A stretch of DNA of 64,000 bases from Dyella thiooxydans. Lineage in GTDB: Bacteria; Pseudomonadota; Gammaproteobacteria; Xanthomonadales; Rhodanobacteraceae. A program made the translations under genes and the position numbers. Within the stretch, counting starts at the first letter, position 1, and every line of letters begins with the position of its first letter. Shown in pieces: positions 34,366-44,400 of the stretch. Below the pieces are notes generated by a model. It was not told where the DNA came from. It worked only from the letters and a program-made list of their open reading frames with translations, and searched no databases. The DNA lies in the NCBI RefSeq assembly GCF_001641285.1, contig NZ_CP014841.1, positions 3,994,501-4,058,500 on the forward strand. The letters are read 5' to 3'.

Positions 34366-34914
34366 TTACTTGGCGACGAGGTTCAGGTGCGCGGTCACCG
34401 TCACGTCGTTGGCGATCACCGAGGTATCGGCGTAGTCGCCGCCACCCACGCCGAAGTCCAGCCGCTTGAGCGTGCCCTTCACGTCCAGCGTGGCGCCGGC
34501 GGTGGTCGGTTTGAAGTCGACGGTCAGGCTCACCGGCTTGGTCACGCCGTGCAGGGTGAGGTTGCCGTCGGCGGTGACCGTGCCGCCGTTCTGATGGAAT
34601 GCGGTGGTGACGAAGTGCGCCTTGGGAAACTTGGCGACGTCGAAGAAGTCGTTGCCGGGCAGGGCGCCGTCGCGGTCGCTGTCGCCGGTCCTGGCGCTGG
34701 CGAGGTCGACGCTGACGTCGAACTTCGACGTGTCGAGATGGGCCGGGTCGTAGGCGATGGCCGCGTCGAACTTTCCGAAATGGCCGTCGAAGCCGGCGCC
34801 CTGGAAGGTGCCGTGGAAGGCCAGCGTGCTGCCGGTGGGCTGCACGGTGTAGTCGGTGGCGGCGGCCAGACCCGGCAGGGCCAGGGCGAGGGCAATCAGG
34901 GCGAGACGTTTCAT
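34366..34914 (-). CDS. YceI family periplasmic protein
   Basis: 182-residue exported protein with a signal peptide (LIALALALPGLAAA) and a full YceI barrel: DYTVQPTGSTLAFHGTFQG, the SKFDVSVDLASA strand, LPGNDFFDVAKFPKAHFVT and LTLHGVTKPVSLTVDF. AAGGAG precedes the ATG by eight bases. It lies 22 bases after the cytochrome b561 gene. YceI proteins commonly pair with b561-type cytochromes, consistent with an isoprenoid-quinone-related role in the periplasm. Confidence 0.9.
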   Translation of the reverse strand: MKRLALIALALALPGLAAATDYTVQPTGSTLAFHGTFQGAGFDGHFGKFDAAIAYDPAHLDTSKFDVSVDLASARTGDSDRDGALPGNDFFDVAKFPKAHFVTTAFHQNGGTVTADGNLTLHGVTKPVSLTVDFKPTTAGATLDVKGTLKRLDFGVGGGDYADTSVIANDVTVTAHLNLVAK

Positions 34915-34936
34915 GGGGGAGGCTCCTTGCGGGGAT

Positions 34937-35491
34937 TCAATTGCGCGGACGGCCGAACGGCAGCATCCGGCGCAGCACGTTGTCGTTGTCGAACACGTGG
35001 TGCTTGATGGCCGCACCGACGTGCGCCACCAGCACCAGCAGCAGCGCCCAGAACAAGAGCTCGTGCGCTTCGTGCGCGACCTTGGCGAGGTCTTCGTTCT
35101 TGGCGGCGATGGCCGGCAGGTTGAACAGCTTGAAGAACTGCAGCGGGAAGCCGCGCAGCGAGTTGAACCACCAGCCGGTGAGCGGCAACGCCACGATCAT
35201 CAGGTACAGCACGCCGTGCACCGCGTGCGCGGCCAGCTGCTGCCAGTGCGGACCGGGTTCGTCCTGCGGGCGGCGGTCGAATGCGCGCCACACCAGCCGC
35301 AGAAGGAACAGCGCCAGCACGGTGAGACCGATCGACTTGTGCCAGGCGTACACGCTGATCTTCGTCATCGAGGGCGTCATGTCGCTCATCAGCAGGCCCC
35401 ACACGCCGTTGACCAGGATCGCCAGCGCCATGATCCAGTGGAAGAACTTGGCGACGCTGCCCCATTGGCGGTCGGTACTGCGCAGGCTCAT
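34937..35491 (-). CDS. Cytochrome b561 family membrane protein
   Basis: 184-residue di-haem cytochrome of the prokaryotic b561 type (CybB-like) with four helices. Candidate haem ligands are the His in FFHWIMALAI (helix 1), AWHKSIGLTV (helix 2), HAVHGVLYL (helix 3) and AHEAHELLFW (helix 4). It begins with RQWGSVAKFFHW, the usual family opening. The start overlaps the stop of the upstream YceI gene (ATGA), showing translational coupling. Such proteins exchange electrons between quinol and periplasmic acceptors, for example superoxide in E. coli CybB. Confidence 0.9.
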   Translation of the reverse strand: MSLRSTDRQWGSVAKFFHWIMALAILVNGVWGLLMSDMTPSMTKISVYAWHKSIGLTVLALFLLRLVWRAFDRRPQDEPGPHWQQLAAHAVHGVLYLMIVALPLTGWWFNSLRGFPLQFFKLFNLPAIAAKNEDLAKVAHEAHELLFWALLLVLVAHVGAAIKHHVFDNDNVLRRMLPFGRPRN

Positions 35492-36117
35492 GGCATGTCC
35501 TTGGAAGAGGTGGAGGAAGCGGGGGCGGCGCCGTCGTCGCGGATCGCCTCGATCTCCAGTCGCACCAGCACCTGGTCGCCGATGGAGTTCTTGAAGGCGG
35601 TGATGCCGAAGTCGCGGCGGTCCAGCGTGGCGGTGGCGGAAAAGCCGGCCACGGTGTGCAGGCCGTAGATGGTGCGGGCGAGCCGGTTGAACTGGAATGG
35701 CACGTCCACGGGCCGGGTGATGCCGCGCAGGGTGAGCTGGCCGTGGATCACGCCGTGGCTGTCGTCGGTGCGCTCGACCGAGGTGCTGACGAAGTGCGCG
35801 TAGCGCTGGCCGGCGGCGTCGAGCAGGGACGGCTTGAGCACCGCCTTGTTCCAGTCGGCGTCGCCCATGTCGAGGCTGTCCAGATCGATGTCCAGCGCGG
35901 TGGACGACTGTTCCCAGTGGTCCGGGTCGAAGCGCAGCCAGCCGCGGGCGATGTGGAAGCGGCCCCACGGCCGCGAGTAGCCGTCGTGGGTGATGTTGAA
36001 CAGCACCTGGCTGTGCACGGTGTCGAAGCGGTAGCTGTCGGCGCCGGCATAGGCCGGGGTGGCGACCGCCAGGGCGAGGCCGGCGAGCAGGGTCGGAGCG
36101 GTCAGGCGCAATGACAT
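35488..36117 (-). CDS. YceI family periplasmic protein
   Basis: 209-residue exported YceI protein. Signal peptide: LTAPTLLAGLALAVATPAYA. Barrel features: YRFDTVHSQVLFNITHDGYSR, LDIDLDSLDMGDADWNKAVL, HGQLTLRGITRPVDVPFQFN and DFGITAFKNSIGDQVLVRLEIEA. The start MSLRLTAP (ATG 36117) is the one next to the signal peptide; an in-frame start 39 bases earlier was rejected. Two different YceI proteins bracketing one b561 gene is a recurring arrangement, but here GTPases flank the trio as well. Confidence 0.9.
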   Translation of the reverse strand: MSLRLTAPTLLAGLALAVATPAYAGADSYRFDTVHSQVLFNITHDGYSRPWGRFHIARGWLRFDPDHWEQSSTALDIDLDSLDMGDADWNKAVLKPSLLDAAGQRYAHFVSTSVERTDDSHGVIHGQLTLRGITRPVDVPFQFNRLARTIYGLHTVAGFSATATLDRRDFGITAFKNSIGDQVLVRLEIEAIRDDGAAPASSTSSKDMP

Positions 36118-36212
36118 GACACGAGTCTGGATGAAGTCGGATGACGGTGCCAGCACGCTGGCGGGAACAGTTTGTCTCCCTGCGGGCGACGTTGGTTCCG
36201 TGGATGGATACG

Positions 36213-37691
36213 TCAGTCGACCGTGTCCCGATCCCGGTCGCGCTCGCGCCAGGCTTCCAGGGTGAGGGTAGCCATGCGTTGCAGCCGGCTGCTGCTGGCA
36301 TCGGCCAGCATCGACTTCAGCCGCTCGCCGGCGTCGTGCTGGTCCAGCGCGTGGCGCTCGGCCAGCGAGCCGGCCAGCGCACGCCCCATCGCATCGAAGA
36401 TCAGCGCGTAGGCGAAGGCGTGCAGCACGCCGCCGCCCAGCGTGCCCAGGCCGGGGAAGGCCTTCAGCGCGTTGCCGGCGATCGCCAGCACGATCGAGCT
36501 GCCGGTGCGCACGGTGAGCCTGGCCTGGCGCACGAAGTCGTCGATCTGCACCTCGCTGACGCGTACCTCGTACAGCTGCGCCAGCTCGCGGGTCATCGCG
36601 GTGGCCAGCGCACCCTGGATCAGCAGGTCGCTGCCGGGCGCCACCGCTGCCATCGCGCCGACCACGGCGCGGCGGGCGTAGCGCTTGACGATGCGCTCGG
36701 CGGCCTCGGCGCGGGTGCTCGCCTCCAGCGTGCCGGTGCGCTGGTGCAGCTCGGCCAGCACGGCGTTGGCGCGGTCGCCTTCCAGCGCCTCCGCACCCGG
36801 CGCGGTGAGGCGCGCGAGTGCATCGAGCAGGGGTGCGATGGCCGGAGCGCGGGCGCGTTCCACCTGCTCGCTACCGCCATCGGCCAGCGTGCGCACGAAG
36901 CGTTCGCGACCGCCGGCGCTGATCGCCACCACCGCCGCGGCGGCGCCGTCGGCGGTGCGGCGCAGGCGGGCGAGCAGCTGCTGCAGATCGTCCGCCGGCC
37001 ATTGGTCGGCCTTGTTCAGAGCCAGCACCAGCGGCTTGCCGAAGTGCGCCAGCCAGCGCACCTCCTCGGCCTGGCTGCGGGTGAGATCGCCGGCGCAGAG
37101 GTAGATCACCGCATGCGCACGCAGCGCCTCGGCGCGGGCCAGTGCCTCGTGCGCCTCGCCGCCGGCTTCGCGGCTGCCGGGCACGTCGGCCAGCACCAGG
37201 GCGCGGCCGTCCGACAGCGTGCCGTCGACGTGCTGCACCTGGCGCGTGGTCCCACCGCGCACGTCGCTGGTGGCGTCGGCGTGCGGCGCCAGCGCGCGCA
37301 GCAGGCTGGACTTGCCGGTGGAGATCTCGCCGAACAGCGCCACGTAGACGCGCCCGCTGGCGCGGCGGCGGTCCAGCTCGCCCAGCTCGGCGCGCAACGC
37401 ACCGGTGTCGGCGCCGCGCTCGTCCAGCGTGACGATGCGCTGCTCCAGACTGGCGCGGTCCGGCGCGGCCACCGGCCGGCGCTTGCGCGGCGGGCGCAGC
37501 AGCCACCACAGCACGCCGGCGCCGAGCAGGGCGAAGCACACCAGCACCGCGCCCAGCGTCCATTGCAGCCAGGTCGGCAGGGCGAGAAAGCGCTGGGCCA
37601 GCGCCAGCGCGCGTTCGGCGGCGCCGAACAGCAGCCATAGGAGGGCGGCGACGGCGAGGGCGGACAGCAGCAGGCGCAGGCGGCGTGACAT
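36213..37691 (-). CDS. Membrane GTPase with N-terminal helices and DUF697-like domain
   Basis: 492 residues. Two N-terminal transmembrane helices (8-25 and 45-65) anchor a G domain with P-loop GEISTGKS (121-128), GTTRQVQ switch I, DVPG (169-172) in place of DTPG, and NKAD (226-229). The C-terminal part resembles DUF697: APGSDLLIQGALATAMTRELAQLYEV, then hydrophobic helices (GSSIVLAIAGNALKAFPGLGTLGGG). First gene of the five-gene run; 95 bases separate it from the YceI gene. Although the fold matches the 33012-34355 GTPase, sequence similarity is low, so this is an old paralogue pair or two recruited families. Start ATG at 37691, divergent from the hybrid kinase gene. Confidence 0.82.
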   Translation of the reverse strand: MSRRLRLLLSALAVAALLWLLFGAAERALALAQRFLALPTWLQWTLGAVLVCFALLGAGVLWWLLRPPRKRRPVAAPDRASLEQRIVTLDERGADTGALRAELGELDRRRASGRVYVALFGEISTGKSSLLRALAPHADATSDVRGGTTRQVQHVDGTLSDGRALVLADVPGSREAGGEAHEALARAEALRAHAVIYLCAGDLTRSQAEEVRWLAHFGKPLVLALNKADQWPADDLQQLLARLRRTADGAAAAVVAISAGGRERFVRTLADGGSEQVERARAPAIAPLLDALARLTAPGAEALEGDRANAVLAELHQRTGTLEASTRAEAAERIVKRYARRAVVGAMAAVAPGSDLLIQGALATAMTRELAQLYEVRVSEVQIDDFVRQARLTVRTGSSIVLAIAGNALKAFPGLGTLGGGVLHAFAYALIFDAMGRALAGSLAERHALDQHDAGERLKSMLADASSSRLQRMATLTLEAWRERDRDRDTVD

Positions 37692-37860
37692 GACCCCGAT
37701 TCTAGGCGCAGCGGCGGCGGAACCACCGGTGCGCGCCCTGCTCTGAGGTGGGCATCGGCGTTTTTTGGCATCATCCGGGTCCTGCGCCGGTGATGGTGCG
37801 CGGTTCCGCCGCGCTGCCGGGAGGGGGCCGGGAGGCACCGCGCGACAGCAGGGGAAGCTC

Positions 37861-40800
37861 ATGGTGTCGTTGTTGTTCGGATGGATGTTCGCCCTGGCCG
37901 CGACCGCGGGAAGCGCGCCAGCCACTGCCCGCCCGGCGGCTCCGCCGCTGGCTACGCCACAGTTCCGTCGCTACGGCATCGCCGACGGCTTGCCGGGAGC
38001 GGCGGTGAACGCGGTGATGCAGGACCGCGAGGGCATGATGTGGTTCGGCGGCTCGGGCGGTGTGAGCCGCTATGACGGTGTCGGCTTCACCACCTGGGTG
38101 CACGAGCCGGACGATCCGGCTTCGCTGGGCAGCCAGGATGTCACCCAGCTGGTGGACGCGGGAGACGGCACGGTGTGGATCGGCACCGGCGATGCCGGCG
38201 TGGACCGGCTCGATCCGGCCACCGGTCGGGTGCGCCACTGGCGTCACGAAGCCGGGCGCGCGGACAGCCTTTCCGACGACATCGTCTACTCCCTCGCGCT
38301 GGCGCCGGACCGCAGCCTGTGGATCGGTACCGCGGCGGGACTCGACCACCTGTCCGCCGATGGCCGCACGCTCGCCCACGTGCCGTACCTGGCGGCCTTC
38401 GGCGGCAAGCCGGACACCCGCGACACCGTGGTCGGCGCGCTGCGCGCGGAAGCGGACGGCACGCTGTGGATCGGCACCTGGTCCGGCGTGCTGCTGAAGC
38501 GCACGCCGGACGGGCACGTCGTGCGCGTGCCGGTGCGCAACCCCAGCGACAAGCCGAACCAGATCTGGCGCATCGAGGGCAGCGGCGCCGACCTGCGCAT
38601 CGGCACCAAGTTCGGCCTGTACCGGATCATCGACGGCGTGGCGCAGCCGGCCTACACCGCGGCGCAGATGGCGCCGAACTACGTGTTCGCCAGCACGCGC
38701 GACCGCGCCGGCCGCCTGTGGATGGCGACCCTGCACGGCGTGGTGCTGGACGATCCGCGCAGCGGGCTGCACGCGTTCCATCGCCAGCCGCTGCTGGTCG
38801 GCGGGCTGCCGGGTGAGTGGACCTGGCGCGTGCTGGCCGATCGCGAGGGCGGCGTGTGGCTGACCTTCTACGACGGTGGCGTGGCCTACCTGCCGCCGAA
38901 CTGGCAGAACTTCGCGCGTTTCACCCACGTGCCGGATGACCCGGACAGCCTCAGCGACAGCCTGGCCTCGGGCGTGGCGCCGGCGGCCGACGGCACCCTG
39001 TGGATCGGCGAACCCGGCCGCATCGACCGGCTCGACCCGGTCACCGGCAAGGTCGAACACGTGCTGTCGGACCTGAAGACCGATCCGGTCGCGATGGTCG
39101 AACAGGACGGTGCGCTGTGGTTCACCCTGCGCGGCGTGCTCAAGCGTTATGCAGACGGCCATTCGACATTCGTGGACCCGCAGCGGCACTGGCTGAAGCG
39201 GCCGGAGATCCTCGTCAGCGGCGGCCCGGGCGTGCTGTATGCCACGGTGTCCGGCGCGGCGATCGTGCGCATCGACACGCGGACGCAGGCGATCACGCCG
39301 GTGCCGATGCCGCCGGACGCGGACCAGCCGGACCTGCGCCCGGCCGCGCTGGGCCTGGCCGACGGCGCGCTCTGGTACGCCAACCACGAGGGCGTGATGC
39401 GCTGGGATGCGGCGCTGGGCCGGATGGCTTTCGTGCCCGGTGTGCCACGCGGCGAGGATGTGCAGGGCCTGTCGTTCGACGCGGCCGGCTTCTGGGTGAT
39501 CCGGCAGGACCGGCTCGAGCATTACCGCTGGGACGATCACCACGCCACCCGCGATCGCGTGGTCGATGCATCGAACGGCTGGCGGGCGCCGGTGGTGCGC
39601 GACGTGTACGAGGACGCCAGGGGCGCGCTGTGGATCTTCACCGAGACCGGCCTGTGGCGACTGGAGCCCGGCGCGACCCGGTTGCATCGCCTCGGCGCCG
39701 AGGACGGCCTGATGAACAGCGAGTTCCTCGGCGGCGTCGCACAGCCGGTGGCGGGCGGGCCCGTGTACGCGCCCACGCACGGCGGTGTGGTCGGCTTCGA
39801 TCCGGAGCAACTGGACAGCCGCAGCGTGCCGACGCAGGCGCCGCCGTTATCGCTGGCGGCGATCAGCGTGCGTGGCCGGAATACGCGGACGCTTTCCGGC
39901 GAGGGCCTGCGGCAGCTCGACCTGGGTTGGCGCGACCGCGACCTGCGCGTGCAGGCGCGGGTCGCTTCGTTCGTGAATCCGGCGGGTAACCGCTATCGCT
40001 TCCGGCTGGTCGGGCTCGACCACGACTGGGTGGATGTTGGCGCGCACGGCGAGCGCGAATTCGCCGGCCTGCGTCCGGGCGACTACACCCTGCAGGTGAT
40101 GGCCGCCGGGCCGGACGGGCCGTGGGGCCAGCTCGCCGTGCCGCTGGCGATCCATGTGCAGGCACCGCCCTGGGATCGATGGTGGGCCTGGGTCGGCTAC
40201 GCCCTCGTCGCGGTGGCTACGGCGGCCGCGCTGGCACTGGCGTGGCGGCGGCGCGAGGCGCAGCGGCACCGTATGCAGATGGCCGAACAGCAGCGACTGC
40301 TGGCCGAGCAGGCGAACGCGGCCAAGACGCAGTTCCTGGCCACGCTGAGCCACGAGATACGCACCCCGATGACCGGGGTGATCGGCATGGCGGAGCTGCT
40401 GCTGGCCACGCCGCTGCAACCGGGCCAGCGCGAGTACGCGCAGGCCATGCAACGCTCCGGCGCAATGCTGTTGAAGCTGCTCAACGACGCGCTGGATCTG
40501 GCCCGCATCGAGGCCGGCCGCTTCGAGCTCGAGCCGGCACCTTTCGCGCCGCGCCAGCTGCTGGACGACGTGGCGCGACTGGTCGACGGACAAGCGCGTG
40601 CCAAGGGCATCGATTTCCGGCTGGAGATCGCCGCCGACCTGCCGATGTCGCTGATGGGTGACATGCTGCGCATCGAGCAGATCCTGCTGAACCTGGCGAC
40701 CAACGCGGTGAAATTCACCGAGCACGGCAGCATCACCCTGTGCGGACAGCGCATCCCCGATGGCGTGATGTTCAGCGTCAGCGATACCGGTCCGGGGATT

Positions 40801-41418
40801 CCCGAGGCCAGCCAGTCGCGCCTGTTCGGTCGCTTCGAGCAGGCCGAAGGGCCGCAGCGCCGGGCGGGCAGCGGGCTGGGCCTGGCGATCTGCCGCGAGC
40901 TGGTGACCCTGATGGGCGGCTCGATCGAGCTGGAGTCGCGGCTGGGCCAGGGCAGCACGTTCCGCGTGCGCCTGCCGCTGGCCGAGCTGGTGCCGGCCGC
41001 GGCCGCGCTCACGGCGACGGCATTGCCGTCCCCGGCGTGGCAGGTCCTGCTGGTCGAAGACGACATCACCGTGGCCGCCGTGATCCGTGGACTGCTGGAA
41101 CGGCAGGGGCATGCCGTGGCGCATGTCGCGAACGGCCTGTCCGCGCTGGCCGAGCTCGAGCGCGGCCGGCCCGACCTGCTGTTGCTGGACCTGGATCTGC
41201 CCGGCCTCGACGGCTTCCAGCTGGCACGGCTGATCCGCCAGCGCGAGGGCGGCGCGGAGCACCTGGCGATCGTGGCGATCACCGCCCGTTCCGGCGGCGA
41301 CGAGGAGCTGCGCGCACGGCAGGCCGGGATGGACGGATTCCTGCGCAAGCCGCTGTCCGGCGCCCAACTGGCCCGGGCGATGGAAGCGGCGATGGCCAGC
41401 GCGGCCGTGCCGGCCTGA
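37861..41418 (+). CDS. Hybrid histidine kinase with two-component propeller sensor (A)
   Basis: 1185-residue sensor. A GGGGAAG ribosome site precedes the ATG and a signal sequence follows ([18 protein letters not shown]). The periplasmic region has many Reg_prop blades ([46 protein letters not shown]) and a Y_Y_Y domain ([15 protein letters not shown] to [11 protein letters not shown]). One helix ([21 protein letters not shown]) leads to a coiled coil, a HisKA domain with HEIRTPMTG (phosphorylated His831), an HATPase domain ([25 protein letters not shown]) and a C-terminal receiver (LLVEDD, phosphorylated Asp1110, KPLSG). Unlike Bacteroidetes hybrid two-component systems it has no AraC output domain, so the phosphate must pass to another protein. 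No response regulator gene is adjacent. Confidence 0.93.
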   Translation: MVSLLFGWMFALAATAGSAPATARPAAPPLATPQFRRYGIADGLPGAAVNAVMQDREGMMWFGGSGGVSRYDGVGFTTWVHEPDDPASLGSQDVTQLVDAGDGTVWIGTGDAGVDRLDPATGRVRHWRHEAGRADSLSDDIVYSLALAPDRSLWIGTAAGLDHLSADGRTLAHVPYLAAFGGKPDTRDTVVGALRAEADGTLWIGTWSGVLLKRTPDGHVVRVPVRNPSDKPNQIWRIEGSGADLRIGTKFGLYRIIDGVAQPAYTAAQMAPNYVFASTRDRAGRLWMATLHGVVLDDPRSGLHAFHRQPLLVGGLPGEWTWRVLADREGGVWLTFYDGGVAYLPPNWQNFARFTHVPDDPDSLSDSLASGVAPAADGTLWIGEPGRIDRLDPVTGKVEHVLSDLKTDPVAMVEQDGALWFTLRGVLKRYADGHSTFVDPQRHWLKRPEILVSGGPGVLYATVSGAAIVRIDTRTQAITPVPMPPDADQPDLRPAALGLADGALWYANHEGVMRWDAALGRMAFVPGVPRGEDVQGLSFDAAGFWVIRQDRLEHYRWDDHHATRDRVVDASNGWRAPVVRDVYEDARGALWIFTETGLWRLEPGATRLHRLGAEDGLMNSEFLGGVAQPVAGGPVYAPTHGGVVGFDPEQLDSRSVPTQAPPLSLAAISVRGRNTRTLSGEGLRQLDLGWRDRDLRVQARVASFVNPAGNRYRFRLVGLDHDWVDVGAHGEREFAGLRPGDYTLQVMAAGPDGPWGQLAVPLAIHVQAPPWDRWWAWVGYALVAVATAAALALAWRRREAQRHRMQMAEQQRLLAEQANAAKTQFLATLSHEIRTPMTGVIGMAELLLATPLQPGQREYAQAMQRSGAMLLKLLNDALDLARIEAGRFELEPAPFAPRQLLDDVARLVDGQARAKGIDFRLEIAADLPMSLMGDMLRIEQILLNLATNAVKFTEHGSITLCGQRIPDGVMFSVSDTGPGIPEASQSRLFGRFEQAEGPQRRAGSGLGLAICRELVTLMGGSIELESRLGQGSTFRVRLPLAELVPAAAALTATALPSPAWQVLLVEDDITVAAVIRGLLERQGHAVAHVANGLSALAELERGRPDLLLLDLDLPGLDGFQLARLIRQREGGAEHLAIVAITARSGGDEELRARQAGMDGFLRKPLSGAQLARAMEAAMASAAVPA

Positions 41419-41498
41419 TCCGCGGGGGACGGGTAAGGGAGCGCGCAATTTGGCATGATCGCGGTTGCGCCCGGTCGTCCGATGCGCAAGGGGATCGC

Positions 41499-44400
41499 AT
41501 GTTTTTGTCGTTGCTGATGTCGATCGGTCTGCTCGCCGGTGGGGGTGTCGCGCCAGCGTACGCGGCCGCGCCGGAGACATCGGTCGACGCGGGCGGTGCG
41601 CTGCCCACGCCGCAGTTCCGGCGTTTCGGTACCGCCGAGGGCCTGCCGAGCAGCAGCGTGTACGCGGTCGTGCAGGACCATGACGGCGCGATGTGGTTCG
41701 GCACCAAGGGCGGACTGGCGCGGTACGACGGTGTCGGCTTCCGGGTGTTCCACCACGTCGCCGGCGACCCGACCTCGTTGCCGGACAACACGGTGGGCGC
41801 GCTGCTGGTGGACCATGCCGGCCGATTGTGGACCAGCGGCCTGGAAGCGGGGCTCAACCGCTACGACCCTGCCACCGGCGGCTTCGTGCACTGGCGGCAC
41901 GACCCGGCCGATCCGGCCAGCCTGTCGATCGACAAGGTGTGGACCATCGCCGAGTGCTCCGGCGGCACGATCTGGGTCGGCACCGAGGCGGGGCTGGACC
42001 GCATGCGTGCTGACGGACGCCATTTCGACCACATCCTTCCGCCGGAGGTCGACGGCCATCCCGGCAGGTTCGGGGCGGTGGGCGCGCTGTTCGTGGATCG
42101 CCACGACCGGTTGTGGATCGGCAGCGCCAACGGCTTGTTCCGGCGCGATCCGGACGGCCGCATCCGCGCCATCAAAGGCGTGGATCCGGGGCTGCTGATC
42201 GATGCCTGGGCGATTGAGGGCGATGCCGACGACGACGAGATCCGCATTTCCTCGACCCACGGCCTGTTCTTCGTCGGCGACGACGACGTGGCGCGTCCGC
42301 TCGACGTGCCGGGCCTGCCCGACACCAACATCATGACCAGTGCGCGCGACGCCGCCGGTCGCCTGTGGATCGGCACGCAGAAAGGGCTGTTCCTGCAGCC
42401 GGCACCGCACCAGCCGCTGGTGCCGGTGATCGACCGGCCGGTGATGTACGGCAACCTGCCGGGCAGCTGGGTGTGGAAGATCCTGCCCGATCGCGAGGGT
42501 GGGCTGTGGTTCGCGCTGTACGACGGCGGCGTCGGCTACCTGGCGCCGGGCTGGTCCGGCATGAGCCGCTACACGCACATTCCGGACGATCCGGACAGCC
42601 TGCGCGACTCGATGGCCACGGCGATGGCCCATGCACGCGACGAGCAGGTGTGGGTCGGCGAGCGCGGCGGCCGGGTGGACAAGCTCGATCCGTCCACCGG
42701 ACGGGTGCAGCACGTGATCTCCGGCCTGCGTGGCGACGTGGTCGGCATGACCGAGGATGCCGATCACAACCTGTGGATCGCCACCAAGGGCTCGTTCTAC
42801 CGCTATCGCGACGGCCACGTCGACCAGGTCGATCCGGAGCAGCGCGTCCTCAGGAATCCGCTGGAGGTGGAGGCGGGGCCGGACGGCCGCCTGTACGTGC
42901 GCACGTTCAACCAGGGCCTGTTCCGCATCGATCCGAAGACGCTGGCGGTCAGTCCGGTGGCGATCGTCGGTGGCGACGAGCGCGCGCGCTGGGGCAGCCA
43001 GATGACCCTGCGCTTCGGCGTGTTCTGGTACGCGGGCGACGGCGGCCTGTACCGCCTCGATGCCAGCCACGACCACTTCGAGCCGGTGCCCGGCGTGGAC
43101 AACAGCCAGGCGGTGAACGCCTTCGACGCGTCGCCCGACGGCTTCTGGCTGGCCCGGCCCGACGGGCTGGAGCACTACCAGCTGGCCCGCGACGGCCTGC
43201 GGCTGGACCGGCGCGTGCTGGCCGACCAGGGCTGGCCCTCGATCAACGTGGTGGACCTGCGCATCGACGCGCATCGCCGCGTGTGGATCTTCGGCAGCGA
43301 CGGCCTGTGGCGCTACAACCCCGATACCGGTCGCTTCCGCCAGATGGGCCTGCAGGACGGGCTGGCCAACGGCGAGTTCTTCCGCGGCTACAGCCGCCTG
43401 GCCGACGGCACCATCTACGCGCCGACCTTCGGCGGCGTGGTGGGATTCAACCCCGACCGCATCACCGAGCAGGACGGCGCCGCACCGCTGGAGATCACCG
43501 GGGTGCACGTGCGCCGCAACGGCCGCCTGGTCGACCTGCCAGTGTCGGGTGTGCTCCACGTGGGCTGGCACGACCGCGAACTTGGCGTGGTCGCGCGGCT
43601 CTATTCCTACATCGATCCGGCGGCCAATCACTACCGCTTCCGCCTGTCCGGGCTGGATGGCAGCTGGGTCGACGTGGGCAACCGCGGCGAGCGCGAGTTT
43701 GCCGCGCTGGAGCCGGGCAACTACACGCTGGACGTGATGGGCGCCGGGGCGAACGGTCGCTGGACCGAGCTGTCCGCGCCGCTGGACATCCAGGTCGATG
43801 CTCCGCCGTGGGAGCGCTGGTGGGCCTGGTTCGGTTATGCGATCGGATTGCTGCTGCTGGCGATGCTGATGCTGAAGCTGTGGCAGCGTCGCGTGGACCA
43901 GCGCCATCGGTTGGACCTCTCCGAACAGCAACGCCAGCTGGCCGAGCAGGCCAGCGCGGCGAAGACCCGCTTCCTCGCCACGCTGAGCCACGAGATCCGC
44001 ACGCCGATGACCGGGGTGATGGGCATGGCCGAGCTGCTGCTGTCCACGCCGTTGCGGCCGGAGCAGAGCGAGTACGCCCAGGCCATGCAGCGCTCGGGCG
44101 CGATGTTGCTGAAGCTGCTCAACGACGCGCTGGACCTGGCGCGCATCGAGGCCGGGCGACTGGAGCTGGAGCTGGCGCCGTTCGACCCCTACGAGCTGCT
44201 GCAGGACGTGGCCCGCATGACCGCGGCGCAGGCGCGCGGCAAGGGTATCGGCTTCACCCTGGAGGCGGCGGCGGGTTTGCCGGGTCGCCTGGTGGGCGAT
44301 GCGATGCGGATCAAGCAGATCCTGCTCAACCTCACCGGCAACGCGGTGAAGTTCACCGAGCGCGGGCGCGTCACGCTGGCCGCGCGACCGCTGCCCGGCG

